Below, one piece after another: positions 46,762 through 57,466 of a DNA stretch of 64,000 bases. Each line of letters begins with the position of its first letter. Position 1 is the first letter of the stretch. The stretch lies in the NCBI RefSeq assembly GCF_001463705.1, contig NZ_BBWH01000020.1:96125-160124 (forward strand), read 5' to 3'. The notes beneath the pieces are model-generated. The model saw only the letters and a program-made list of their open reading frames with translations. It had not been told where the DNA came from and made no database searches. The position numbers were made by a program, and so were the translations under genes. Origin of the DNA: Aureimonas sp. AU12. GTDB taxonomy: Bacteria; Pseudomonadota; Alphaproteobacteria; Rhizobiales; Rhizobiaceae.

Positions 46762-47220
46762 TCAGAACGCTTCGATCTGAACGGCCGCGGTCTGCGGATT
46801 GACGCGGATGCTGAGGCCGCGTTCGCGCGTGCCGAGGAGGAGGCGCCCGCCACTCGATCGTCCGCTGCCGGTGAAGGCGAAGGCCCGAAGGTCGCCCGGC
46901 TGCGCGGCCAGCGTCAGCGCCGGCGACAGGGTGATCTCACCGCTGGAAGCGCCCGACACCATGCGGCGCCCGGTGAGGTCGACGAGCGTCGTGACCGACC
47001 GGCCGGAGCGCAGTGCGGCGTTCCGGTCGGCCTGCAGGAGGGCGACGATGCGCTGCGCCTCGTAGCGCTGCAGCCCGGGGCCGGTGCCGAACCTTGCCGA
47101 CGGCAGCGCCAGCGCCGCCAGAAGCGCGACGATCGCCAGCGCCAGCATCAGTTCGATGAGCGCGAACCCGCCCCGGCGATCGCGCAGCGTGGGCGGTCTA
47201 GTTGCTGGTGATGTCGGCAT
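46762..47220 (-). CDS. gspH: Type II secretion minor pseudopilin GspH
   Basis: A 152-residue pseudopilin with site GG^FALIELMLALAIVALLAAL and a globular domain (RNAALRSGRSVTTLVDLTGR) typical of GspH/FimT. Its start is 23 bases inside gspG, indicating tight coupling. Confidence 0.86.
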   Translation of the reverse strand: MPTSPATRPPTLRDRRGGFALIELMLALAIVALLAALALPSARFGTGPGLQRYEAQRIVALLQADRNAALRSGRSVTTLVDLTGRRMVSGASSGEITLSPALTLAAQPGDLRAFAFTGSGRSSGGRLLLGTRERGLSIRVNPQTAAVQIEAF

Positions 47221-47686
47221 CGGACCCGCTGCCGCCCTCCTGCCCGTCCGCGCCGTTGGAGACGATGCGGTAGGGCGCGTTCTGGCCGGGCACCACGTAA
47301 CGATAGGGGCTGCCCCACGGATCGGCCGGCACGCCGGCCTGCTGGAGATAGGGTCCGTTCCAGCTCTGCACCGAGGACGGGCGGGTGACGAGGGCGCCCA
47401 GTCCCTCGCTGGCGGTGGGGTAGCGGCCGGTGTCGAGGAAGAAGAGGTCGAGCGCGGACTTGAACGAGGAGATCTGCAGGCTGGCCGCCCGCTCGCGCGA
47501 ACTCGTCAGGTAGTTGAGGACGCGCGGGCCGACCAGTCCCATCACGAGGCCGAGAATGACGAGGACGACGAGAAGCTCGACGAGCGTGAAACCGCCGGCC
47601 CGGTCGCGCCGGGCGGCCTTCGCGGTCCCGGACAGGGTTGCGGCGGACGGATCGGGAGATCGATGGGATCGCATGGGGTCTCTCAT
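47198..47686 (-). CDS. gspG: Type II secretion major pseudopilin GspG
   Basis: A 162-residue major pseudopilin with site GG^FTLVELLVVLVILGLVMGL. It carries the GspG signatures DTGRYPTASEGLGALV, WNGPYL and PADPWGSPYRY, with a calcium-site-like end. The ATG at 47686 overlaps the gspF stop (ATGA). The leader is unusually long (about 32 residues) before the cleavage Gly; an internal ATG at codon 5 shortens it only slightly. Confidence 0.93.
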   Translation of the reverse strand: MRDPMRSHRSPDPSAATLSGTAKAARRDRAGGFTLVELLVVLVILGLVMGLVGPRVLNYLTSSRERAASLQISSFKSALDLFFLDTGRYPTASEGLGALVTRPSSVQSWNGPYLQQAGVPADPWGSPYRYVVPGQNAPYRIVSNGADGQEGGSGSDADITSN

Positions 47687-48894
47687 ATCAGAAGATCGTT
47701 GATGCTCATGAGGGCGGTCATGATCGAGATGATCAGCCAGCCGATCAGCAGGCTGACGCTCATCATCAGGACGGGCCCGAGAATGGCGGTGAAGCGGGCG
47801 AGCGCCGCGTCGAGCTTGGCCTCGTAGAACACGGAGACGCGCGCCGCGCTTTCGGAGAGGTTGCCCGCCTCCTCGCCGACGCGCAGCATCTGCACGACAT
47901 GGGCGGGCAGGAGCGGCCGGCGCGCCAGCGCCTGCGACAGGCGCGTGCCCTGGCGGACATCCGCCAGCACCGCGTCGATCGCCTCGGCCGATCGCGGCAC
48001 GCGCGAGATGCCGCGGATGAGCCGAAGCGAGGTCGAGATGTCGACGCCGTTGGCGAGGAGGATCGACAGGGTGCGGCAGAAGGTCAGCGTGAGGCTGTAG
48101 ATGACGAGCCGGCGGGTGAAGGGCAGACGCGACAGGAGTTCCAGCCCCAGCGAGCGTCCGCTCATCAGCCGCTTGGCCAGAAGGAAGGCGGCGAGAAGCG
48201 CGATGAGGGTCGGCAGAATGTAGCCGGACACCGCGCGCAGCCCTTCCGACAGTTCGAAGACGAACAGGGCCGACCCGTCGATCCGGTCGCGGAAGCCCTG
48301 GATGGCGCCCTCGAACTGCGGGATGATGTAGAGGAGAACGAAGAACAGGACGCCGATCGCCGCAACGCCCAGGAAGGCGGGATAGGAGATCGCGGACATC
48401 AGGCGCTTGCTCAGGGCTTCCGTGCGCTGGCGCTCGGCGGCGATGCTCGTCAGCGCTTCCTCCAGCCGGCCCGACATCTCCGCCACCTCGACCATCTTGA
48501 CGTAGAGCGGGGGAAAGAGCGCGGGGTGGGATCCCAGCACCGACGAGAAACTCCGCCCCCCCGACAATTCGGTGTGCAGCGAACGCACAAGCTTCACCAG
48601 CCAGCGCCGGGTTTCCATCTGGGTGAGGATCACCAGCGCCTCGTCGAGCGAGACGCCGCCCTTGAGAAGCATCGCGAGATCGAGCGTGAAGGCCGTGATC
48701 TCGGCGGGCTTGGGATCGGGCGTCAGCCGCTCCGACCACGAACGCCCGTCGCCCGCGCCCAGGGGCTTGGCGGAGACGGGCGTGAAGCCGGCCTCGTCGA
48801 GCACGCGCACGACCTCTGCCGAGGACGCCGCGTCCATCGTGCCGTCGAGCATCTTGCCGGTCGCGTTCAGCGCCTTGTACCGAAACTTTGCCAT
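47683..48894 (-). CDS. gspF: Type II secretion inner-membrane platform protein GspF
   Basis: A 403-residue platform protein with two T2SSF domains of about 120 residues and three membrane spans. Marks: FRYKALNATGKMLDGTMDA start, LLKGGVSLDEALVIL, and EEAGNLSESAARVSVFYEAK. It couples the GspE ATPase to pseudopilus assembly. Confidence 0.93.
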   Translation of the reverse strand: MAKFRYKALNATGKMLDGTMDAASSAEVVRVLDEAGFTPVSAKPLGAGDGRSWSERLTPDPKPAEITAFTLDLAMLLKGGVSLDEALVILTQMETRRWLVKLVRSLHTELSGGRSFSSVLGSHPALFPPLYVKMVEVAEMSGRLEEALTSIAAERQRTEALSKRLMSAISYPAFLGVAAIGVLFFVLLYIIPQFEGAIQGFRDRIDGSALFVFELSEGLRAVSGYILPTLIALLAAFLLAKRLMSGRSLGLELLSRLPFTRRLVIYSLTLTFCRTLSILLANGVDISTSLRLIRGISRVPRSAEAIDAVLADVRQGTRLSQALARRPLLPAHVVQMLRVGEEAGNLSESAARVSVFYEAKLDAALARFTAILGPVLMMSVSLLIGWLIISIMTALMSINDLLI

Positions 48895-48948
48895 CTCAGT
48901 GCCGGTCTCGGCCTGCTTTGCGGCGCTCTGGCGACGAAGCCGCCCCGG

Positions 48949-49506
48949 TCACAGGCTCGCTCCCGAAAGCCAGACGAGGAGAAAGGCCGGCGCGAGGCAG
49001 GCCCCGAACGCGACCTTGCCGCTCGCCCGGCCCGGCCGGACGCGTCGCTGAATGAGTGCGACCGCCAGACCGGCCAAGCTGGCGATGAGGAGCGCCAGCG
49101 AGAATCCGGCGAGGCCGCAGAGCAGCCCGCCGACGCCGGCCAGCTTCACGTCGCCGAACCCGATGCCGTCATGTCCCTGCCGGCGATAGTAGATCTCGCG
49201 CACGAGAAGCACGCTGCCGCCGCAGACGAGGCCCTCGAGGACGAAGGCGCCAGCGGCGAAGGCCGGATCGATCGCGAAGAGCGGCCGCGTCGTCAGGTCG
49301 AACACCGCCAACGCCGCCCATCCCGCCAGCGCCGCGTCGGGGATGGTGAAGCTGCGAAGGTCCTGCGCCGCGATCCACGCGACGAGGACGGCGAGCGCGG
49401 CTTCCGGCGCGTGCGGCACGACGGGAGCCGCGAGGAGAGCCGCCGCCACCAGCGCGCCGACGAGAACCCACGATCCTGCGGACCATGGCAGGATCGGACC
49501 ACCCAT
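48949..49506 (-). CDS. Prepilin peptidase (A24 family, short form)
   Basis: A 185-residue polytopic membrane aspartyl protease. Catalytic residues are D in AAQDLRSFTIPDA and D in the GxGD motif GIGFGDVKL. It lacks the N-terminal cysteine-rich and methyltransferase region of full-length GspO/PilD, as CpaA-type enzymes do. Encoded between gspD and gspF, it would cleave the five pseudopilins; whether it also methylates them is doubtful. Start chosen just after gspD; an upstream ATG at 49563 would overlap it. Confidence 0.85.
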   Translation of the reverse strand: MGGPILPWSAGSWVLVGALVAAALLAAPVVPHAPEAALAVLVAWIAAQDLRSFTIPDAALAGWAALAVFDLTTRPLFAIDPAFAAGAFVLEGLVCGGSVLLVREIYYRRQGHDGIGFGDVKLAGVGGLLCGLAGFSLALLIASLAGLAVALIQRRVRPGRASGKVAFGACLAPAFLLVWLSGASL

Positions 49507-49526
49507 GATGCGGGCGCTCCGCGGGC

Positions 49527-51755
49527 TCACTTGGACGGGGTGGATCGCATGCCCATCCCCCACATCTGAGACTTGAGTTCAGCGGCCACGGACGCGGCAT
49601 CCTGCGACGAGCGCACGACGGTCGGCCGGATGAGCATGATGAGTTCGGTGCGATTGGCCGAATTGTCGGTCTGGCCGAGAAGCGTGCCCAGAACCGGAAT
49701 GTTGCGGGTGCCCGGCACGCCGGAATTGCCCTTGCGGGCCTGCGCCGAGATCAGACCCGCCAGAAGCACGGTCTGACCGTTCTGGACGGAAATCTGGCTG
49801 GCGACGCGGCGCTTGGAGATCGTCGGGGTCAGCGTGTTGCTGCCCTGGACCACTGCCGATATCTCCTGCTCGACATTCATCGTCACGGCGTCGTTCTGCC
49901 CGATGCGCGGCGTCACGTTGAGAATGATGCCGGTGTCGCGGAACTCGACCTGGTTGACGAGGGGCGCGAGACCGTTCTCGACGCTCTGGGCCTGGCGGGT
50001 CGTGACCGGCACCTGATCGCCGACCTGCAGCGTCGCGGTCTGGTTCTCCACAACGACGAGCGAGGGCGACGAGAGGATCTCGACATTGCTGATGACGCTG
50101 AGCGCCGAAATGATCACGTCGGGATCTGAATTGGTCCCGAGCAGAAAGTTGAAGCCCGGAATCTGGCTCTGGACGACGCTCGACGCCACGTCCTTGACGC
50201 TGATCGACTGATTGTTCGAGTTGTTGAAGCCGACGCCATGGCTGTTGACGTAATACTGGACGCCGTATTTCAGCGCGTCGGTGAGCTGCACCTCGGCGAT
50301 CGTCACGTTCACCGCCACCTGCTGCGGCGTCGAGTCGAGCTGGCGCAGCGCGACGAGAACCTTCTGGTAGACGTCGGCATCGGCGTAGGTGACAACGGAA
50401 TTGTTCGACGGATCTGCGCTGATGCGGATGCCCGAACCGCCGCCCCCCCCGCCCTGCGGCTGGCTCGTCATGTCGATGACCCCGGGCGCGGTTCCCGAGC
50501 CGAAGTCGGCGCCCGTGCCGTTCGCGGTGTCGAAGGCCGAGGAGACGCGCGAGTTTCCGCCCTCGCCGGCGGTCGAGAACCCGTCGCTCCCGCCCTCGCT
50601 TCCATCCGGCGAGGCGCCGGACAGGGAAGCAGCCTGACGCGTCGGCCGCGCCGGTGACTGCCCGCCGCCGCCGCCGAACAGGCTGGATAGAACCTTGGCC
50701 AGATCCTCGGCGCTTCGATGCTTGGGCTTGTAGACGAATACACCTTCGCCGATGCCGGGATTTTCCCGGTCGAGACGCCGCACCCAGGTCCCCGCCCGCG
50801 TGATCAGCTTGGGGTTCTGCGAGATCGCCAGGATGCTGCGCAGCCGGTCGATCGAGCGGAACTGGATGGCCGCATCGTCGCCGCTGGCCCCGAAGATGCG
50901 CTGCAGTTCCGGGATGATCGCCTCGGGCTTGGCCTCCTGCAGCGTGAAGACGGAGACGGACTGGTTCTCCATCCAGTCGTCGTCGAAGGAGAGGACCGCG
51001 TTGACCGCCGCCTGACGCTCCGCGCCGCTGCCGCGGATGAAGATCGTGTTCTTGGACGCGTCGATCTTGAGGTTCTCGCCCTGCGCGACGAAGCCGGACA
51101 GAAGCTCCATCATCGTCGACGCCTTGACGAAACGGAGCGGCACGACGGAAACGCCATAGCCGAGCCGCGTCCGGGTTCCGACGTCGACGAGGGCGCCGGA
51201 GGATCCCGATGGCGAGATCCGGTAGGTTTCGCCCTCGCGGGTCAGGGAAAAACCGAGCGAGTCGAGCGCGGTTTCGAGCGTCGACAGAAGCTCCGCCCGG
51301 CTGACGGGACGGGTCGAGGAGAGCGTCACCGGCCCGGTGACGTTGCCGCTGACGACGTAGTTCACCTTCAGCGCATCGTTGAGCACGGCGCGCACGACGT
51401 CCTTGATGTCGGCATTCTCGAAGTTCAGCGTGTAGCTGCCGCCGCCCTCGCTCGTCGTGGGCGTCGCCATCGTCAGGCCGCGCGCCGACGTCGAGCCGTC
51501 CGACCGGAAGTTCTGAACGACGGTTCCCCCCGCGCCGGGCGCCTGGCGTCCCGTCAGGTCGCCGTAGCCGGGGTTGTTGCCCTCGGAACGAGCCTGCATG
51601 TCGCCGAAGGCGCCACTGAAGATCGAACCGGTCTCGGGCCCACTGGGATCGCTCGTCTGACACCCCGTCAGGATCAACGCAAACATGACTGACGACAGTC
51701 GACGACTCACGCGCACCCCATTCCCAAGCTTGTCCCAAGCTGACCGCAGCTTCAT
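49527..51755 (-). CDS. gspD: Type II secretion outer-membrane secretin GspD
   Basis: A 742-residue secretin. A lipoprotein-like signal ends LILTGC (lipidated Cys near 33), so it may be self-piloting, with no GspS here. Periplasmic N0-N3 domains follow (NADIKDVVRAVLNDALKVNY), with a Gly/Ser-rich insertion around 370-455. The secretin domain has VPVTTRQ, VEFRDTGIILNVTPRI and VLLAGLI. Alternative GTG starts near 51713 with a GGGAATGGGG site would shorten the n-region. First gene of the leftward operon. Confidence 0.92.
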   Translation of the reverse strand: MKLRSAWDKLGNGVRVSRRLSSVMFALILTGCQTSDPSGPETGSIFSGAFGDMQARSEGNNPGYGDLTGRQAPGAGGTVVQNFRSDGSTSARGLTMATPTTSEGGGSYTLNFENADIKDVVRAVLNDALKVNYVVSGNVTGPVTLSSTRPVSRAELLSTLETALDSLGFSLTREGETYRISPSGSSGALVDVGTRTRLGYGVSVVPLRFVKASTMMELLSGFVAQGENLKIDASKNTIFIRGSGAERQAAVNAVLSFDDDWMENQSVSVFTLQEAKPEAIIPELQRIFGASGDDAAIQFRSIDRLRSILAISQNPKLITRAGTWVRRLDRENPGIGEGVFVYKPKHRSAEDLAKVLSSLFGGGGGQSPARPTRQAASLSGASPDGSEGGSDGFSTAGEGGNSRVSSAFDTANGTGADFGSGTAPGVIDMTSQPQGGGGGGSGIRISADPSNNSVVTYADADVYQKVLVALRQLDSTPQQVAVNVTIAEVQLTDALKYGVQYYVNSHGVGFNNSNNQSISVKDVASSVVQSQIPGFNFLLGTNSDPDVIISALSVISNVEILSSPSLVVVENQTATLQVGDQVPVTTRQAQSVENGLAPLVNQVEFRDTGIILNVTPRIGQNDAVTMNVEQEISAVVQGSNTLTPTISKRRVASQISVQNGQTVLLAGLISAQARKGNSGVPGTRNIPVLGTLLGQTDNSANRTELIMLIRPTVVRSSQDAASVAAELKSQMWGMGMRSTPSK

Positions 51756-52159
51756 TCCTGCGCGCTTAGGTGGATCTTCACCATATCCAAATGGCAACAG
51801 AAGCGCTTGATTAGCTACGGGAACCCGGTCTCCTTGGCTTCGTCGTCCCCCTACATTTTAAGACAAGGTTAACATTTGGCGGCCCGGCGCCGACGCGGCG
51901 CGCTTCCGAACAAGGACGCGGGCATCGGCTCGGCATGCCGAACGGCTCCGGGCGATGGCGCGCGATCGCGTCGATGCCCGGCGCGGCATGCCGCAATCGT
52001 GACCATCGTGGGTTGCGGCCATCAGGTCCGCCGCGTGCGCCGGGCCTGTCTTCGAGAGCGCATGCCTGTCGGTGCGGCGTGACCGTCCCGCGCCACTCAT
52101 GCTAGAGTTCGGGCCGTTCGATCCCTCTGGCGGCGGACGATGTTTCCGGGAGACGATCG
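51756..52159. other. Divergent promoter region of the two secretion operons
   Basis: About 400 bases between gspD (leftward) and gspE (rightward). An AT-rich patch at 51845-51880 (ACATTTTAAGACAAGG) is the likeliest promoter zone. No operator was recognised. GC-rich open frames further right are without support. Confidence 0.5.
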
Positions 52160-53872
<1,713 letters not shown>

Positions 53873-53880
53873 GAGCGGCA

Positions 53881-55062
53881 ATGGCGAAGACCGCGAAGTT
53901 TCCCTTTCGAACGCCGCCCGTGCCGCAAACGGTGCAAGGCTTGCCGGTCGACGTGCTGCCGGCGCGTCGCAGCCTTGCGGCCCTCCAGACCACGGCGGCG
54001 ACGCCTTCGCTCTCGATCCGCGGGCTGCGCGATCTCGCCGACGTCGCCGCTGACATGATCGAGTCGACGCTTGGAAACCGGGGCAGCCGTCGGCGCTGGG
54101 TCGTTCGCGAGGCGGGATCGGCCCTCGAGGTGATGCGCGTCACGCGCGGCGCGAGCGAGAGGCTGGCGACGATCGAGGACGGCGCGGTGTCGGGGGGCGA
54201 GCCATGGCGCCGGGATTTCGCCAAGGCCGACATCGTGGAACTGCGTCTCGATCCCGAAACGATCGTACGCCAGCGCTTCACCCTGCCGGCCGAAAGCCGG
54301 GCCTTCGCCGCGGCGATCGTCGAGCATCGCCTCGATCGCCTGACGCCCTGGAAGGCCGACGACGTCATCTACGGATACACGGTGCGACCCGGGGCGGGTT
54401 CCGGCGAACCGATCGAGATCGACTTTGCGGCGACCTCCCGCGACATCGCGGCCAAGGCGCTGGAGCGGGTCGCGCGGTTGGGCCGAGCGCCCACCGCGAT
54501 CGGCTCCGCCGCCGATCCGGCGTCCGAGCCCCTGGCGGTCGATCTCCTCGGCGGCGCGTCGGGCGCCAGGCCGACCGGCAGGCACCTCGCGCTTCGCCGC
54601 CTGTGTCTCGCCGTCCTGCCGCTTTCGATCGCCGCGTTCCTGGGAACGACGCTGTTGCAGGCCAAGGTGCAGGGCGATCTCGATACGGCCACCGCGGCGC
54701 TCGATCTTCAACGCCGCGCGGTCCAGTCGCGCATCGCCAACGACGATCCCGCGCAAGCGATCGCCGGATTGCTGGCGACCAAGACGATGGACGGCGCGAC
54801 CTTCGTGCTCATCGACCGGTTGTCCCGAACCATTCCCGACGGAACGTTCCTCACCGACATCGAGATTTCGCCGACCTTGCTGCATCTCAAGGGACGCTCG
54901 ACGAATGCGCTGGCGCTGGTGCCGATCCTCGAAGGCGAAGCGGGCCTCACGGGCGTTCGGTTCGAGTCGCCGGTCATCCGTGAGGCCAACGGCGGCGACC
55001 GCTTCGACATCGTCGCGAGCCGCGAGATCCCGGCTCCGGCTGCGGAGCCCGTCCAGCCATGA
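53881..55062 (+). CDS. gspL: Type II secretion assembly platform protein GspL (PilN-like)
   Basis: A 393-residue bitopic protein. The cytoplasmic part (1-240) has the actin-like GspL fold marks LPAESRAFAAAIVEHRLDRL and PWKADDVIYGY. A single span (about 241-260, AVLPLSIAAFLGTTLL) and a periplasmic PilN-type domain follow. It recruits GspE. ATG at 53881, eight bases after the gspE stop; overlaps gspM by four. Confidence 0.85.
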   Translation: MAKTAKFPFRTPPVPQTVQGLPVDVLPARRSLAALQTTAATPSLSIRGLRDLADVAADMIESTLGNRGSRRRWVVREAGSALEVMRVTRGASERLATIEDGAVSGGEPWRRDFAKADIVELRLDPETIVRQRFTLPAESRAFAAAIVEHRLDRLTPWKADDVIYGYTVRPGAGSGEPIEIDFAATSRDIAAKALERVARLGRAPTAIGSAADPASEPLAVDLLGGASGARPTGRHLALRRLCLAVLPLSIAAFLGTTLLQAKVQGDLDTATAALDLQRRAVQSRIANDDPAQAIAGLLATKTMDGATFVLIDRLSRTIPDGTFLTDIEISPTLLHLKGRSTNALALVPILEGEAGLTGVRFESPVIREANGGDRFDIVASREIPAPAAEPVQP

Positions 55063-55610
55063 CACTCGAAACCGCCAGCACGCCACGTCGCTACACTGCG
55101 CTTGCGCTCTTCGTGATCCTGCCGCTGGCGTTGCTGCTCGTCGCTGCCGCCAATCTGGCGGGCATCGCGGATCTCGGCACGCAGGCGGACGCGACGCTCG
55201 ACCAGCTCGACCGCTACCGAACCCGGCTGGCGTCCGGCCCGGTGCAGGAAACCCCGGCGGCAACCTCGTCGGCCTTCGTCGATGCGCCGTCGCGAAGCCT
55301 TGCCGAGGCCGAGTTGCAGCGCAGACTGGTGGCGCTGGTCGAGGCCTCTTCGGCACGGGTCGTCGAAAGCAGCTCGGGCGCCGTTCCCGAGGCGGATGCC
55401 GGCAGCGTCATCGAGATCCGCGCGACGCTCGACGGCGACAATGGCGATCTCCTGCGTTTCCTCCACGCCATCGAAACCGGACTGCCGCTGATGACGATCG
55501 TCGATCTCGCCGTGCGCCGTCTCCAGTCGGAGGACAGCGATCTCGGCGCCAATCCCGAACTGCGCATCGACGTGGTGGTGCGGGCACCCTGGAAGGCGGC
55601 GGTCTCTTGA
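55059..55610 (+). CDS. gspM: Type II secretion protein GspM
   Basis: A 183-residue bitopic protein: short cytoplasmic tail, one span (ALALFVILPLALLLVAAANL), and a periplasmic ferredoxin-like domain with LLRFLHAIETGLPLMTI. It partners GspL. The start overlaps gspL by four bases (ATGA). Confidence 0.85.
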   Translation: MTLETASTPRRYTALALFVILPLALLLVAAANLAGIADLGTQADATLDQLDRYRTRLASGPVQETPAATSSAFVDAPSRSLAEAELQRRLVALVEASSARVVESSSGAVPEADAGSVIEIRATLDGDNGDLLRFLHAIETGLPLMTIVDLAVRRLQSEDSDLGANPELRIDVVVRAPWKAAVS

Positions 55611-55612
55611 GA

Positions 55613-56284
55613 ATGCTGGCAACCCTCATCGGCGCCTGCCTCCTGTCGTCTGCGAGCGCGTTCGCGCAGGACAGTCCCGCCGTCCCGCCGTCACCGCAGG
55701 TGGTCGACCCGAATGCCCTGGCGAACCCGCTGGCCGGCATCGCCGTCTCCGACATGACCTCGTTCCTCAGCCGACCGTTGTTCAGCGTCAGCCGGCGACC
55801 CGCCCTGCCGGCCGCAACGATCGCCGCCCCGGCACCCGCGCCCCCGCCGGTGACCGTGTCGACGGCGGAGAACCTGCAACTGGTCGGCACGCTCGCCTCC
55901 GACACCGGCCGCTTGGCGCTCATTCGCGACACCGCCCGCGCCGAGACGGTTTCCGTCGCGGACGGCGATCTCGTCGATGGCTGGCGTGTCGTCGAGATCC
56001 AGTCCGCCCTCGTGCGCATCGAGCGCGATGCCAGAACCGTTTCGCTCGAAATGTTCCGGCCGGGCGCCGTGCCTCCGCCGCCAGCCGCCACCCCTGGCAG
56101 ACCGGCCGTCGCGGCTGCGCAGTCCGGCGCAATCGCCCCGGTCGCATCTCCGCCTGCACCGCAAGCCGGGGCGGCGCCCGGCGCAGCCCCGCCCGGTACG
56201 GTCGCGGGCACGGCGGCCGCCGCGGTTGCCGCCCAATCCCCCTATCGGCTGACATTCGGCGCTCCGCCCCCAGCGCAGCCCTGA
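55613..56284 (+). CDS. gspC: GspC-like type II secretion protein with HR domain
   Basis: About 223 residues. The N-terminus (MLATLIGACLLSSASAFAQ) looks like a cleavable signal peptide rather than the membrane anchor normal for GspC. An HR-type domain (about 85-150: LQLVGTLASDTGRLALI, VADGDLVDGWRVVEI) follows, then a Pro/Ala-rich tail without PDZ or coiled coil. HR domains link the inner platform to the secretin. Placed after gspM, two bases from its stop; a TTG two codons upstream is an alternative start. Confidence 0.75.
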   Translation: MLATLIGACLLSSASAFAQDSPAVPPSPQVVDPNALANPLAGIAVSDMTSFLSRPLFSVSRRPALPAATIAAPAPAPPPVTVSTAENLQLVGTLASDTGRLALIRDTARAETVSVADGDLVDGWRVVEIQSALVRIERDARTVSLEMFRPGAVPPPPAATPGRPAVAAAQSGAIAPVASPPAPQAGAAPGAAPPGTVAGTAAAAVAAQSPYRLTFGAPPPAQP

Positions 56285-56332
56285 AGCGAGGGGGGGGCGC
56301 GCGCGGCTCTCGGCTGGAGCGGTGCCTCAACG

Positions 56333-56365
56333 AAAAAAGGGCGGGCACCTCGTCGGTGCCCGCCC
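56333..56365 (-). terminator. Rho-independent terminator of the ferritin-like gene
   Basis: GGGCGGGCACC (56339-56349), loop TCGTC, GGTGCCCGCCC (56355-56365): an 11-bp perfect stem. In the leftward direction it is followed by TTTTTT (56333-56338 complement). It lies just beyond the leftward stop and may also block rightward transcripts of the gspE operon. Confidence 0.92.
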
Positions 56366-56411
56366 TTCTGAAATCGATCGGTCGCGATGAACCGCTCGTT
56401 CTCGCTGAGGC

Positions 56412-57335
56412 TTAGCGAATGTCGCCGTTGACGCCGATCGGGAAGAAGCTGACCGGGCTCGGCGCGCTGCCGAGATAGACGATGTTGAGAACCTGCTGCG
56501 GCGAGCGGCTGAACGCGACGCTGTTGGCGTCGGTCGGCACGAGGTTGGCCTGACCGGCCATCGGGCTCGCCGGATCGGAAATGGTGATGCCCTGATCAGC
56601 GGCGGTTCCCGCCACGTTGTCGCGCGCCTGCGAGATCCGGTTGGCGGCGTCGACGAAGCCACGCTGGAACAGGAGCGTGCGGATGATGCCCGCATGGTAG
56701 GCTTCGACGGCGAGGATGCCGGCGGCTGCTTCCAGGTAGTCCTTGTTCGAGATGAAGCGCGCGGCGCCCTTGTAGGCGGTGACGCCGACGTCCTCGAAGA
56801 TGAAGGCGCCGAGGAGGAAGTTGTCTTCGCTCTCGAACGGATTGAACGTGCCGCCCGGCTGGATCAGGCCGGCAGCGAGCGCTGCGGCGCTGAAGGACGA
56901 GTCGAGATCGATCGGCGGGCGAGCCGCGGCGCTGGAGCCGAGCGCGGAGCGCAGGAAGTTGACGTGCTTCTCCTCGTCGTCGGCGATTTCCATCGCGTAT
57001 TCGCGGATGGCCGGGGTGACGAAGGGAACGGCCTGGCCTTCGATCGCCTGACGAACGGGGCCCAGCGTGCCGGTGCCCTGAATCTGCGAGTTCTGCAGGC
57101 CGGTTCCACGGATGGCGCGCAGATAGAATTCGGCCTCGAGATATTCGAGGTTGAGCGCGAAGTTCAGCACGGACACGTCCGAGACGGTCTGCGCCTCAGC
57201 CGTGCCCGGAAAGCCTGTGGCGCCGAGAACCGCTGCACCAACTGTGGCAAGCCCGGCCGTGCGAAGGAAAGCCCGGCGACCGGCCTCCATATCGACGGGC
57301 TTGGGCGTATCGCTCTTGAAACTGATCACCGACAT
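56412..57335 (-). CDS. Tat-exported ferritin-like (PCC13-62 type) protein
   Basis: A 307-residue protein. A twin-arginine leader (RRAFLRTAGLATVGAAVLGA, residues 20-39) ends before AQTVSDVSVLN. The ferritin-like bundle has NLEYLEAEFYLRAI, DDEEKHVNFLRSAL and AVEAYHAGIIR, supplying Glu and His ligands for a possible di-metal site. Relatives include desiccation-related plant and bacterial proteins. ATG at 57335 follows AGAGGA. Monocistronic with a strong terminator. Confidence 0.87.
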   Translation of the reverse strand: MSVISFKSDTPKPVDMEAGRRAFLRTAGLATVGAAVLGATGFPGTAEAQTVSDVSVLNFALNLEYLEAEFYLRAIRGTGLQNSQIQGTGTLGPVRQAIEGQAVPFVTPAIREYAMEIADDEEKHVNFLRSALGSSAAARPPIDLDSSFSAAALAAGLIQPGGTFNPFESEDNFLLGAFIFEDVGVTAYKGAARFISNKDYLEAAAGILAVEAYHAGIIRTLLFQRGFVDAANRISQARDNVAGTAADQGITISDPASPMAGQANLVPTDANSVAFSRSPQQVLNIVYLGSAPSPVSFFPIGVNGDIR

Positions 57336-57466
57336 AGGGAGTTCCTCTCGACGCGTTACTTCGCGCAAGGCAGATACGAGACTGCCTTAAAAAAGTTTCA
57401 CCCTCGCCGTGTAATTTCTGCAATTCTTGCGCATGGCTGCCGCAAAGGCAGCAATGGCCCTGCCGA

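Noticed and set aside
57373..57400. ECF-sigma-like promoter (TGAAAC, 16 bases, CGTATC) before the ferritin-like gene
   Set aside because: The -35 box deviates from GGAAC and the -10 from CGTT; too weak to report as a feature.
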